From Armatimonadota bacterium (GTDB lineage Bacteria; Armatimonadota; Fimbriimonadia; Fimbriimonadales; Fimbriimonadaceae), in contig JAFDWU010000004.1 in assembly GCA_018268315.1 (NCBI GenBank), forward strand, positions 188,159 to 252,158: a stretch of 64,000 nt of DNA. Reading direction: 5' to 3'. The translations under genes and the position numbers were made by a program. This document shows, in pieces, positions 53,627 through 61,011 of the stretch (positions are counted from its first letter, which is position 1; every line of letters begins with the position of its first letter). A model generated the notes under the pieces. The model did not search any database. It had not been told where the DNA came from and was given only the letters and a program-made list of their open reading frames with translations.

Positions 53627-55116
53627 ACCTTGGTTGAAAGACCCTGCGCGAGCACAATCTCGTGCGCATGATTCACCGTCCAGGCCACTCGGTGGGTAAC
53701 CGCGTCGATGATTCCTTCCGCGCCGGGATGCCCGTTGCCTGAGCCCTTCACGCCGCCGAACGGCAGGTGAACTTCAGCGCCGATTGATGGCAGATTGACG
53801 TAGCCCAACCCAAATTCAGCGTGGTCTCGCACCCATCGCCAGTTGCGGTAGTCCTCGGTGATCACCGCGAGAGCAAGCCCGTAATCGGTGTCGTTGTAAA
53901 CCTCAACCGCGTGCTCCAGGCCATCCACTGGGATGATCGCCACGTGGGGGCTGAAGGCTTCTTCGCGAAGCACGAACGAGCCCGCCTTATGCGGCATCCG
54001 GTAGACGAACGGGCTGACGAAGTTGCCGTTGGCGTGTTCGCCTTCGGTTAGCTCCTTGCCTTCCACCAAGATTTCCGCCCCTTCTTCGCGCGCTTTCTGG
54101 TTATGCAGTTTCCATTTCTCGACGCCCTTCTGATTGATCAGCGGACCCATGAAAGTCTCCGGCTTGAGGCCGTCCCCGATATGGATTTGCTTCACCTTTT
54201 CAACGAAGCGCTTCGTGAATTCCGGCTCGATCTTCTTATCGACAATCATGCGGCTGCTGGATACGCAGCGCTGGCCGCTGGTCTTGAATCCACCGAGCAA
54301 GGCAGCGTTCACGGCGATATCGATGTCAGCGTCGGCAAGGATGATGGTGGCGTTCTTGCCACCCATTTCGGTGGCGACGAACTTGTACATCTCATTTGCG
54401 GCAATCTGCTGGATGTATTTGCCAACCGCGCGCGAGCCAGTGAACAGCACGGTATTCACATCTTTATGCTTCACCAGCGGATCGCCCGCTTCCTTACCGT
54501 TGCCGTGGATCACGTTAATGACGCCTGCCGGGAAGCCGGCTTCCACAAACAGTTCAGCCAACCGGTGACCGCAAATCGGAGTCTCCTCAGAAGGCTTGAA
54601 GACGACGGTATTGCCGGCAACCACGCTCGGCAGAACCAGCCAAAGCGGAATCGCAATCGGGAAATTCCAGGGCGAGATGCACGCCACGACACCCTTCGGC
54701 TTTCTCAAAATGAAAGCGTCCTTAGCGGCGATCTCGGAACTGATCACGAAACCGGTTGGCATTCGGCCAAGGCCCGCCATGTACTGCGCCATGTGCAGGG
54801 CTTCCACCACGTCGGCCTTGCCTTCGTTGATCGGCTTGCCGCACTCCTTGGTTACCAGTTCACTAAGCTGCTCCATGTCCCGCTTGAGAAGCTGGGCAAA
54901 ATTGTCGATGTACTCCGCGCGCTTAACCCAGCTCATATCTCGCCAGGTGTGAAACGCCTTCTTTGCGGCCGCGACGGCCTGGTTAACTTCCGCTTCGCCG
55001 GAGATCGGGAGTGTGCCGATAATTTCCTTCGAGTTAGCGGGGTTTAAGCTCTGAAAAGTGGACTTTGTTTCAGTCCATTGGCCGTTGATGAGGTTCTTGC
55101 CTTGTACGGGGTACAT
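53623..55116 (-). CDS. Aldehyde dehydrogenase family protein
   Basis: This 497-residue NAD(P)-dependent enzyme has the catalytic cysteine in FKTSGQRCVSSSRMIV and the general-base glutamate in VATEMGGKNATIIL. 'ACISPWNFPIAIPLWLVLPSVVAGNTVVFKPSEETPICG' is the cofactor site. Sequence style fits the 2-oxoglutarate-semialdehyde/succinate-semialdehyde or delta-1-pyrroline-type subfamilies, but the substrate cannot be fixed. It is a single gene. TACAAT lies 8 bases before the ATG. Confidence 0.95.
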   Translation of the reverse strand: MYPVQGKNLINGQWTETKSTFQSLNPANSKEIIGTLPISGEAEVNQAVAAAKKAFHTWRDMSWVKRAEYIDNFAQLLKRDMEQLSELVTKECGKPINEGKADVVEALHMAQYMAGLGRMPTGFVISSEIAAKDAFILRKPKGVVACISPWNFPIAIPLWLVLPSVVAGNTVVFKPSEETPICGHRLAELFVEAGFPAGVINVIHGNGKEAGDPLVKHKDVNTVLFTGSRAVGKYIQQIAANEMYKFVATEMGGKNATIILADADIDIAVNAALLGGFKTSGQRCVSSSRMIVDKKIEPEFTKRFVEKVKQIHIGDGLKPETFMGPLINQKGVEKWKLHNQKAREEGAEILVEGKELTEGEHANGNFVSPFVYRMPHKAGSFVLREEAFSPHVAIIPVDGLEHAVEVYNDTDYGLALAVITEDYRNWRWVRDHAEFGLGYVNLPSIGAEVHLPFGGVKGSGNGHPGAEGIIDAVTHRVAWTVNHAHEIVLAQGLSTKV

Positions 55117-55124
55117 ACAGGCTC

Positions 55125-55130
55125 ATTGTA
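55125..55130 (-). promoter_or_regulatory. -10 box of the aldehyde dehydrogenase, leaderless spacing
   Basis: TACAAT on the minus strand, 8 bases before ATG 55116, with no Shine-Dalgarno. Confidence 0.5.
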
Positions 55131-55182
55131 CCTTTGGGGGTTCGTTCTAGCCGGGCGAAGAAGGTGTACACTTCGCAGTGAA

Positions 55183-55428
55183 ATGACCACCGTCGACCTC
55201 AGCATTGTCGCTCGCGAAGAGAACGCCCAGTCTCCATGGCTTTGGAAGTTAAGCCGCGAGTTTCCGAACCTGAAGTTCAACATCGTTCGCGCGAATATCG
55301 ATTCCGATTTTGCGACGGTCGAATTGCAGCTGATCGGCGCGGTTGAGGAAATTCAGCGAGCAACTTCTTGGTTAATGACGACCGGGATGTCCATCGAAGC
55401 CAAGCAGCGCGCCATGGGCGTGTCCTAA
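55183..55428 (+). CDS. NIL-domain protein
   Basis: This 81-residue ferredoxin-like protein resembles the NIL domain attached to MetN-type ABC ATPases and to some 4Fe-4S ferredoxins: 'PWLWKLSREFPNLKFNIVRANIDS', then 'FATVELQLIGAVEEIQRATSWLMTTGMSIE', i.e. the 'P.is.l.r...v.v.I..a.i......g.l.vel.G....i..al.~l...gv.ve' layout. The stand-alone domain probably binds a small molecule or an amino acid. The ATG at 55183 is used; TACACT lies 10 bases upstream. It is followed after 9 bases by the AXE1-like gene. Confidence 0.8.
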   Translation: MTTVDLSIVAREENAQSPWLWKLSREFPNLKFNIVRANIDSDFATVELQLIGAVEEIQRATSWLMTTGMSIEAKQRAMGVS

Positions 55429-55437
55429 GCCTTTCAA

Positions 55438-56343
55438 ATGTCCGAAGAGTTGATCGCGCCCTATCCGCCCGAGGACTTTGACCAGTTCTGGCAGGAGACG
55501 GTAAGCGAAGCTAGAGCCATTCCCCTTGATTACCGCCGCGAGCGAAGCTCCTATCCGGTTCGCGAGGGCTTCGAGATCGAGACCATTGCCTTTCGTGGGG
55601 CGGGCGGCAAGCCGTATTACGGCTGGATCTGCTATCCGAGCGGCGCCCGCAGACTTCATGGCTTTCTTTGGATCCCGCCATATGGCCGGGAGAGCGTGCT
55701 CCCGAACGAGTACGGCACACGTGAAGGCTACGTGAGTTTCAGCTTCAACTTTCACGGCGAAGAGCCGTTCCATCAGGAGAAGTACGTTCCTGCCAGAGGC
55801 TATTTCCCGGAAGGCGCCAGCGAGCCAAAGACTTGGATTTTCCGCGAGATGTTCATTACCGCCGTCGTAGCGGCGCGGGTGTTTCAGGCGCAGTCGGAGG
55901 TCGATGAGAACCGGATTGGCTCGATGGGAATCAGCCAGGGCGCGGGGCTTTCGATTTGGCTGGGCGCATGGATGCCTACGATCATCAAGGCGGTCTGCGC
56001 GGACTTACCGTTCCTCGGCGGTCTTCCGTACCTTCTCGATGGGCAGATTTATCGCTACCCGCTTAAGGAGCTTGCCGACTTCATGGAGAACGTGCCCCTG
56101 GGCCGCGAGCGGCTGTTCCACACGTTAAGCTATTTCGACACCATCAATCAGGCCACACGATGCCAAGTCCCAACGCTGGTGACCTTGGGGTTGAAGGACC
56201 CTGCCGTAAAGCCCATCCAGGCGCGCTCCATCTTCGCGGCTCTACCAGGCGAGAAGAACCTGATTGAGTACGACTGGGGGCATGACTACTACCCCGCGAT
56301 GGTGGAGAACAACGCCGACTGGCTGACACGCCATCTTGGTTGA
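55438..56343 (+). CDS. Acetyl-xylan-esterase/cephalosporin-C-deacetylase-like (AXE1) hydrolase
   Basis: This 301-residue alpha/beta hydrolase has 'YPPEDFDQFWQETVSEA', the typical N-terminal segment of this family (D-F..FW), the nucleophile in GSMGISQGAGLSIW (GxSxG, about residue 160-165), the acid in 'TLGLKDPAVKP' and histidine in 'EYDWGHDYYP'. Members deacetylate xylan or cephalosporin C. The natural substrate here is unknown and no signal peptide is visible. It is probably cotranscribed with the NIL gene upstream and the FKBP gene downstream. Confidence 0.88.
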   Translation: MSEELIAPYPPEDFDQFWQETVSEARAIPLDYRRERSSYPVREGFEIETIAFRGAGGKPYYGWICYPSGARRLHGFLWIPPYGRESVLPNEYGTREGYVSFSFNFHGEEPFHQEKYVPARGYFPEGASEPKTWIFREMFITAVVAARVFQAQSEVDENRIGSMGISQGAGLSIWLGAWMPTIIKAVCADLPFLGGLPYLLDGQIYRYPLKELADFMENVPLGRERLFHTLSYFDTINQATRCQVPTLVTLGLKDPAVKPIQARSIFAALPGEKNLIEYDWGHDYYPAMVENNADWLTRHLG

Positions 56344-56350
56344 AGGTAGG

Positions 56351-57070
56351 ATGCCACTTGAAATGTGGTCCCTCGCTTTATTACTTGCCCTTCAGCAGCC
56401 TGCGGCTGCCCCGGTTTCGCCGGATTATAAGTTCATCGACATGATCGTCGGCACCGGCCGCCTTGCGGAAGATGGCGACCGCATCACCGTGGACTACACG
56501 GGCAATCTGCTGTCGGGGAAGGAATTTGATTCCTCGAAGACGAGCGCGCCGATCACATTTACGCTTGGCAAGCACATGGTGATCAAGGGTTGGGACCTAG
56601 GCTTTTCGGGAATGAAGGTTGGAGGCCGCCGCGTGCTTTCGATTCCGCCATCGATGGCCTATGGAGACCGCGAACTCGAGGGCATTCCAAAGAACTCGAC
56701 ACTCGTGTTTGATGTCAGACTTCTTCGCGTGGATAAAGCAAACGATAAGCCGGCTATCGAGATCGAGGAACTTGCGCCGGGCGCTGGCCCTGCCAGCAAA
56801 GCAGGCGACACGGTGGACGTGTTCTACACCGGCATGTTCTTGAACGGCACGAAGTTCGATTCGAACGTTGGCAAGAGCACTTTCAGCGTGAAGCTGGGTT
56901 CGGGCGGTGTGATCAAGGGTTTTGATCAGGGTCTGACGGGGATGAAAGCGGGCGGCAAGCGCCGCGTGACGATTCCATCGGAGCTCGCTTATGGATCTCG
57001 CGGCGCGGGTGGAGTGATTCCGCCGGATGCGGCGTTGATCTTCGAGATTGAGATCACGAAGATTCACTAA
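56351..57070 (+). CDS. Tandem FKBP-type peptidyl-prolyl isomerase (second copy)
   Basis: The protein has about 239 residues, with a short hydrophobic N-terminus (MWSLALLLALQQPAAA) and two FKBP domains. The first (about 25-120) has 'GDRITVDYTGNLLSGKEFDSSK', 'FTLGKHMVIKGWDLGFSGMKVGGRRVLSIP'; the second (about 130-238) has 'GDTVDVFYTGMFLNGTKFDSN', 'GSGGVIKGFDQGLTGMKAGGKRRVTIPSELAYGSRGAGGVIPPDAALIFEIEI', closer to the FKBP consensus. It has two catalytic-looking domains, unlike its 21.2-kb relative. The start is ATG 56351 or 56363; a TTG at 56336 overlaps the previous gene. Confidence 0.93.
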   Translation: MPLEMWSLALLLALQQPAAAPVSPDYKFIDMIVGTGRLAEDGDRITVDYTGNLLSGKEFDSSKTSAPITFTLGKHMVIKGWDLGFSGMKVGGRRVLSIPPSMAYGDRELEGIPKNSTLVFDVRLLRVDKANDKPAIEIEELAPGAGPASKAGDTVDVFYTGMFLNGTKFDSNVGKSTFSVKLGSGGVIKGFDQGLTGMKAGGKRRVTIPSELAYGSRGAGGVIPPDAALIFEIEITKIH

Positions 57071-57432
57071 GTCCATTCACAGCTACGGCAGCGTTCTGAA
57101 GAGCAAAAATGCGGGGGCTTTCCCGCCTCTGTTGCCTGCTGGGCCGTCCATAAAACCCTCCTTGTCGCCACTGGCGCGGGAGCGAGTGCGCCGTTTCGGC
57201 GGACGAAGCGGGGCGGGTGGCAAGGCGCCGGTGGCGACTTTTCTGCTGGTTTTGAGTTTAATGGGTGCCGTCGCCGTTTCCCGCCCACCCTCGGCAGCGG
57301 CTTAACGCCGCTTCCTCCCACGGCGACTGCGCGGTGGGTTTGCGGGAGCTATTGAAAGTGGGGTAGCAGGCATCCGTTGGGGTAGCGCTAGAAGCACGGC
57401 TCTTGGTGGGAACAGTCGATATAATGCTGCCT
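57071..57432. other. Gene-free, strongly structured intergenic region
   Basis: No gene is supported in these 362 bases. A 14-bp stem (57164-57177 against 57225-57238, one G-U-type mismatch) encloses an inner CGCCG/CGGCG stem and is followed by CTTTTCTG. A second structure pairs 57270-57277 with 57320-57327 (8 bp) around an AGCGGC/GCCGCT stem (57296-57312). CCCACC 57284-57289 could also pair with GGTGGG 57333-57338. It may be a structured RNA, a terminator set or a decayed element. No known RNA family is recognised. Confidence 0.5.
57420..57425 (+). promoter_or_regulatory. -10 box of the DUF1801-like gene, leaderless spacing
   Basis: A perfect TATAAT, 7 bases before ATG 57433. It argues against the longer frame from GTG 57403. 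Confidence 0.55.
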
Positions 57433-57897
57433 ATGCAAGAGGCGCGCCCGGAAGTCCTGCTCGAATTCCTCGCTCCTTACCCACCCGAGGTTCAGGAACT
57501 CACCCTCGCCGCGCGAATACGGCTGCTGGAAATCCTTCCGCCTGACCCGTGCGACATCTTCTGGGATGCGACTCAGGCCGTCTGTGTCGGCTTCACTTAC
57601 ACGGGCAACACCACCCATAACGTGGTCAACCTAGCGGTTTACGCGAACCATGTCAGCCTCATCTTTCCGTGGGGCGTAAAACTCCGCGACCCTGAAGGGC
57701 GCCTACGGGGCGAAGGAAACCAGGTTCGCAACATTCGTGTTCCGACCCTCGAAGCCCTCAGCGACCCCTATATCGCCGAACTTATTCAGCAGGCTGTGGA
57801 CATCGCAGTCATGCCCGAACATCCGGTACCTGCCGAGCCCATCGTCAAGGTGATGAAAGGGCCGAAGCGGCGACCAAAGCCTGCGACTCGAGAATAG
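57433..57897 (+). CDS. DUF1801/YdhG-like small protein
   Basis: The protein has 154 residues. 'LAPYPPEVQELTLAARIRLLEILPP' followed by 'NVVNLAVYANHVSLIFPWGVKLRDPEGRLRGEGNQVRNIRV' fits the DUF1801-like fold (G.F..hk.hv.l.f..G..L.dp...l.G.Gk..r.i.i). Some members are proposed iron chaperones (Fra/YdhG), but a role is not established here. The last ~25 residues are basic. TATAAT 7 bases before the ATG marks a leaderless start. A two-copy repeat block follows it. Confidence 0.75.
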   Translation: MQEARPEVLLEFLAPYPPEVQELTLAARIRLLEILPPDPCDIFWDATQAVCVGFTYTGNTTHNVVNLAVYANHVSLIFPWGVKLRDPEGRLRGEGNQVRNIRVPTLEALSDPYIAELIQQAVDIAVMPEHPVPAEPIVKVMKGPKRRPKPATRE

Positions 57898-57898
57898 G

Positions 57899-58052
57899 AA
57901 CCGCAGAGGGCACAGAGAGCACCGAAATAAAGCGTCTCCGCTATTCGGCTACTCCTGTGTCGCCCGTGGCTAGAAAAGCAAGAACCACTGAGAACACAGA
58001 GGGCACGGAAGGCTGACCATCCTCTTCTGTAATTTCCGTGGCTCCCGCGGTT
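57899..58052. repeat. Two palindromic repeats between convergent genes
   Basis: Copies at 57899-57969 (AACCGCAGAGGGCACAGAGA to GTGTCGCCCGTGG) and 57983-58052 (AACCACTGAGAACACAGAGG to CGTGGCTCCCGCGGTT) are diverged members of the same palindromic family as 26.5 and 40.6 kb. The second ends GGTTATTAAT like the 26.5-kb copy. They fill the gap between the DUF1801-like and ridA genes. Confidence 0.75.
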
Positions 58053-58053
58053 A

Positions 58054-58440
58054 TTAATCCCTGTCTAGAACCGCATCGGCCTCAATCTCAATCAGATACT
58101 CCGGCGAGATCAGTCTGCTGACCTCCACCATCGTCGTCGCGGGAAGCACATCCCCAAATACCGCCGCATGCGCGGCGGCGACTTCCTGCCAGCGCGAGAT
58201 GTCGGTCACGAACATGCGGGTGCGGATGACATCCGATGGCGAAGCGCCCAGCTTGCCCAGCGTCTCCACGATAATCTCCAACGACCGCTCCGCTTGCCGC
58301 TGCAAAGAAGGTGAGGCCGAGCCATCCGCTTCCAGTCCAACCGTGCCGGTTACCGCCACAATATTCCCCCGTCTAACCGCCCGCGAGTAGCCAACCACAG
58401 GCTCCCACGGACTGTTTGTTGAAACGCGTTGAACATTCAT
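58054..58440 (-). CDS. RidA family protein (second copy)
   Basis: This 128-residue Rid-family protein has 'VVGYSRAVRRGNIVAVTGTVGLEADG' and 'LGASPSDVIRTRMFVTDISRWQEVAAAHAAVFGDVLPATTMVEVSRLISPEYLIEIEADAV'. The C-terminal 'PATT-V.V..Li.p..liEIea.Av' is intact, but the arginine seen in RidA proper (P-A-R-S/T) is replaced by ATT, so it belongs to another Rid branch and imine deaminase activity is uncertain. It is divergent from the sigma factor gene. TACACT (58448-58453) lies 7 bases before its ATG. Confidence 0.88.
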   Translation of the reverse strand: MNVQRVSTNSPWEPVVGYSRAVRRGNIVAVTGTVGLEADGSASPSLQRQAERSLEIIVETLGKLGASPSDVIRTRMFVTDISRWQEVAAAHAAVFGDVLPATTMVEVSRLISPEYLIEIEADAVLDRD

Positions 58441-58447
58441 GGCCCAA

Positions 58448-58486
58448 AGTGTAGTCCTAGTAAGACCTAGGCGGCGTCGTTACAAT
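58448..58486. promoter_or_regulatory. Divergent -10 boxes of ridA2 and the ECF sigma gene
   Basis: Minus strand TACACT (58448-58453) is 7 bases from the ridA2 ATG. Plus strand TACAAT (58481-58486) is upstream of the sigma gene with a leader of 30 bases or more. A CCTAG direct repeat (58456 and 58466) lies between. Confidence 0.4.
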
Positions 58487-58518
58487 GAAACGGCATAGCT
58501 TCAAGAGCGTCACAGCTA

Positions 58519-59154
58519 GTGGCACTTATGGAAGCACAAGCCATACTAAACGCGGCACGATCTTCGCGGATGAATGCGACAACCGTAGGAACAAGGGAAT
58601 TGGATACGGATGCCGACCTAGTGCGTCGGGCCCGTGGTGGCGACTACGCCGCCTTCGAGGAGCTTTTCAACCGTTACCAAACCTTGGTCTATCGCTTCGC
58701 CTACCAGATGATCCCGAGACGGGATGAGGCGGAGGACGTCGTTCAAGAATCTTTCGTGCGGGCATACCAGAACCTGCACCGATACCGCGACGAAGCCAAA
58801 TTCACCACATGGCTGCTTCGCATAACCCACAACCTGTGCACTGATCAGAAGCGCATGGTTCAGCGAAGAACGAACCTTGAACAACAGGAAGCCGGCCGCT
58901 CGCTGGATTGGATGACGATCGGCAGCCAGGAAGACCCCATCGAAAACTTGGAGCAAGACCGCAGAAAGGTCGCCCTCCGCAAAGCCCTCAACGCCCTGCC
59001 AGAGCATCATCGCACGCTCATCATCCTTCGAGACCTTGAAGAAAAGGAATATTCGGAAATTGCCGAAATCTTAGGATGTACGGTTGGCGGAGCGAAATTA
59101 AGAGTCCTGCGAGCCAGAAGAGCGCTCAAGGACCGTCTTGCACCTTTACTCTAA
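58519..59154 (+). CDS. ECF-type (RpoE-like) RNA polymerase sigma factor
   Basis: The protein has 211 residues. Region 2 is 'DLVRRARGGDYAAFEELFNRYQTLVYRFAYQMIPRRDEAEDVVQESFVRAYQNLHRYRDEAKFTTWLLRITHNLCTD' (the core-binding and -10 motifs). Region 4 is 'LRKALNALPEHHRTLIILRDLEEKEYSEIAEILGCTVGGAKLRVLRARRALKDRL'. GTG 58519, ATG 58528 and ATG 58570 are all possible starts, and the last gives the usual ECF length. It is followed by a membrane anti-sigma gene and a PDZ pseudoprotease. Confidence 0.96.
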   Translation: MALMEAQAILNAARSSRMNATTVGTRELDTDADLVRRARGGDYAAFEELFNRYQTLVYRFAYQMIPRRDEAEDVVQESFVRAYQNLHRYRDEAKFTTWLLRITHNLCTDQKRMVQRRTNLEQQEAGRSLDWMTIGSQEDPIENLEQDRRKVALRKALNALPEHHRTLIILRDLEEKEYSEIAEILGCTVGGAKLRVLRARRALKDRLAPLL

Positions 59155-59162
59155 GAGAAATA

Positions 59163-59885
59163 ATGCCTGAATTCACTGATCCCCGCATCATATCCCTAGC
59201 TTTCGGCGAAATCCCCGCCGACGAAGCGGATCGGTTGCGCGCCGAGCTTTGCAAAGATCCGGCAATCGCCAAAGAGCTTGCCGAATTTGAATCGCTGCAA
59301 GCTTCCCTGCATCTGCTTAACGACATCCCGCCCTCGCAGCTTTCCAGCGAACGCCTCCGCGACACGATCCTTCGCCAGGGTCTCAAGCCGCAAAGCCGCC
59401 CGTGGTGGATCGGCTGGGGTTGGGCGCCGGTTGCCGCATTCGTAGCCGTCTTCGCGCTCACGAACTATAAAATGAGCCTGCGCGAGCCGGAAATCCGGGT
59501 TAGCCTCGATGCCATATCCAATCCGGTCGCTATGGTTGCCCCGCAAGGTCTCGGCACTGGGCCGACGAGCACTCTGGTTACGAAGAGCGCGCCGGTAGCG
59601 AGCAAGAACCTCGCCAAGGCCACACTCACCTCCCAGCCAGCGAAGAAGCGCCGCCACCGCAAGGTCGAAGAAGAAAGCGATCCCAATCTTTACGCGATGG
59701 TGACATCGAGCGTACCGGGTGGCTTGCCGATTTCAAATGATGCTGCCCTTCCGATGATCAAGCAGGCGCCTGTGTCAAGCGACCAAGGCCAGGTCGTGCT
59801 CATTAACTCGGAAGTCGACGAGCATTCGGGCGCGCAGAAGGCCCAGGAAGTGGAGGGTACTCCGAGTGTTCCTGTCGGCGGCTAA
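59163..59885 (+). CDS. Membrane anti-sigma factor (putative)
   Basis: This 240-residue protein starts 8 bases after the sigma stop. Its N-terminal ~90 residues ('MPEFTDPRIISLAFGEIPADEADRLRAELCKDPAIAKELAEFESLQASL') resemble the anti-sigma helical domain that docks on ECF factors, without a clear zinc H-x3-C-x2-C motif. One membrane helix ('WGWAPVAAFVAVFALTNY') sits around residues 84-101. The periplasmic tail of ~135 residues is low-complexity, rich in Ala, Pro, Ser and Lys. Gene order makes it the likely partner of the sigma factor. It overlaps the next gene by 20 bases. Confidence 0.85.
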   Translation: MPEFTDPRIISLAFGEIPADEADRLRAELCKDPAIAKELAEFESLQASLHLLNDIPPSQLSSERLRDTILRQGLKPQSRPWWIGWGWAPVAAFVAVFALTNYKMSLREPEIRVSLDAISNPVAMVAPQGLGTGPTSTLVTKSAPVASKNLAKATLTSQPAKKRRHRKVEEESDPNLYAMVTSSVPGGLPISNDAALPMIKQAPVSSDQGQVVLINSEVDEHSGAQKAQEVEGTPSVPVGG

Positions 59886-60972
59886 GGTCTGCGCTGCCTT
59901 GCTGCTTAGCAGTCAGGCTATCGGTAGCCAAGTTACCGAGGCCGATCGCCATGCGTTGACCGAAGCGCTTCGATGCTCGGCTCGGGTTGCGTCCATTGGC
60001 AAGTGGACCGGCTATGGCGTCCTCATTGATCCCAGCGGGCTGTTTGTGCTCCACCGCTCTGCGGTTGCAGGGCAACCGCTTGTCGTATTCGGACAAAACT
60101 GGTCCTATCCGCTGGATTACGTAGCCGCCGATGCCCCATCCGGCATGATTTTGATGCGAGCCAAGGGTTGGCCGCAGAATTCCCTTGCCCCGCTGCAGCC
60201 AGCGGAAATGGTGGATCGCCCAATTAGCCAAAGCGAGCCGATTCTGGCGATGCTCACCGGCGGGCCGATGCGAGCCGAGTTCGTCACCGACTCCCGAATG
60301 GGACTTGTCGCGCCTTCAAACCGCATGGTTTCGCTTAGCGAAGTCAAATTTGAAGAGCCGCTCCATCAGGTTGGCGGAGCGATGCTGTTCACCTACGACG
60401 GGCGCTTTCTTGGCGCGCTTGTGGCGGTGCTTGACCCTCGCAACAGCAAGCCGACACCCCAGGCTGCCGCTGCACCCCGAGCAAGCGCCAAAGTGATGGC
60501 TTCTATCCCGCTCTCGGAAGCCAATGCCGCTGACAAGCTGATTCAGAAATTTGCCGAAACCCATCAACCGACGGGCGGTGGCGAGCAAACCCGCGCGCTT
60601 CCCCGCAAGACTTACGGGCCGCAAGCCCTGACGGTGGCCTACACCTATGGCCCGGACCTTCTCAGAAGGGTGATCAACGGCTTTTTGAGCCCCAGCCATA
60701 AGGTTCTTTATCCAACTATTGGCATCTACTGCGTCGATGACAAATCGGGCGGCGCAACCATCACTAAGGTTGCTGCCGGATCGGCGGCCGATAACGTCCA
60801 TCTGGAAGTTGGCGACACGATCATGGAAATCGATGGCGAACCGGTGCGAAATCAGCTTGATTTCGCGAAGGTGATGCGCAATAAATCGGTCGGTCAGAAG
60901 ATCAATATGCGCTATCGGCATGGCCGCACCCTCTTCTTCACAATCCTAACCGTTGGCGCGGATGCGAACTGA
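59866..60972 (+). CDS. HtrA/DegS-like pseudoprotease with PDZ domain
   Basis: This 368-residue exported protein (signal MFLSAAKVCAALLLSSQAIG) has a trypsin-fold-like domain (about 35-190) and a C-terminal PDZ domain (about 275-365: 'GGATITKVAAGSAADNVHLEVGDTIMEIDGEPVRNQLDFAKVM'). The pattern matches HtrA: 'GYGVLIDPSGLFVLHRSAVAG' for GSGVIID.GyVLTNNHVV, and 'HQVGGAMLFTYDGRFLGAL' for GNSGGPL...G.viG. The catalytic histidine and serine, and probably the aspartate, are replaced, so it should not cleave peptides. With the sigma and anti-sigma genes it recalls the DegS branch of the sigma-E stress pathway. Confidence 0.85.
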   Translation: MFLSAAKVCAALLLSSQAIGSQVTEADRHALTEALRCSARVASIGKWTGYGVLIDPSGLFVLHRSAVAGQPLVVFGQNWSYPLDYVAADAPSGMILMRAKGWPQNSLAPLQPAEMVDRPISQSEPILAMLTGGPMRAEFVTDSRMGLVAPSNRMVSLSEVKFEEPLHQVGGAMLFTYDGRFLGALVAVLDPRNSKPTPQAAAAPRASAKVMASIPLSEANAADKLIQKFAETHQPTGGGEQTRALPRKTYGPQALTVAYTYGPDLLRRVINGFLSPSHKVLYPTIGIYCVDDKSGGATITKVAAGSAADNVHLEVGDTIMEIDGEPVRNQLDFAKVMRNKSVGQKINMRYRHGRTLFFTILTVGADAN

Positions 60973-61011
60973 CGGGCTAAATCTTTCCAAACCTGTCAGA
61001 ATTTAGTTTTA

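Noticed and set aside
54103..55047. 314-residue plus-strand frame antisense to the aldehyde dehydrogenase
   Set aside because: It is a shadow frame inside a well-supported enzyme gene.
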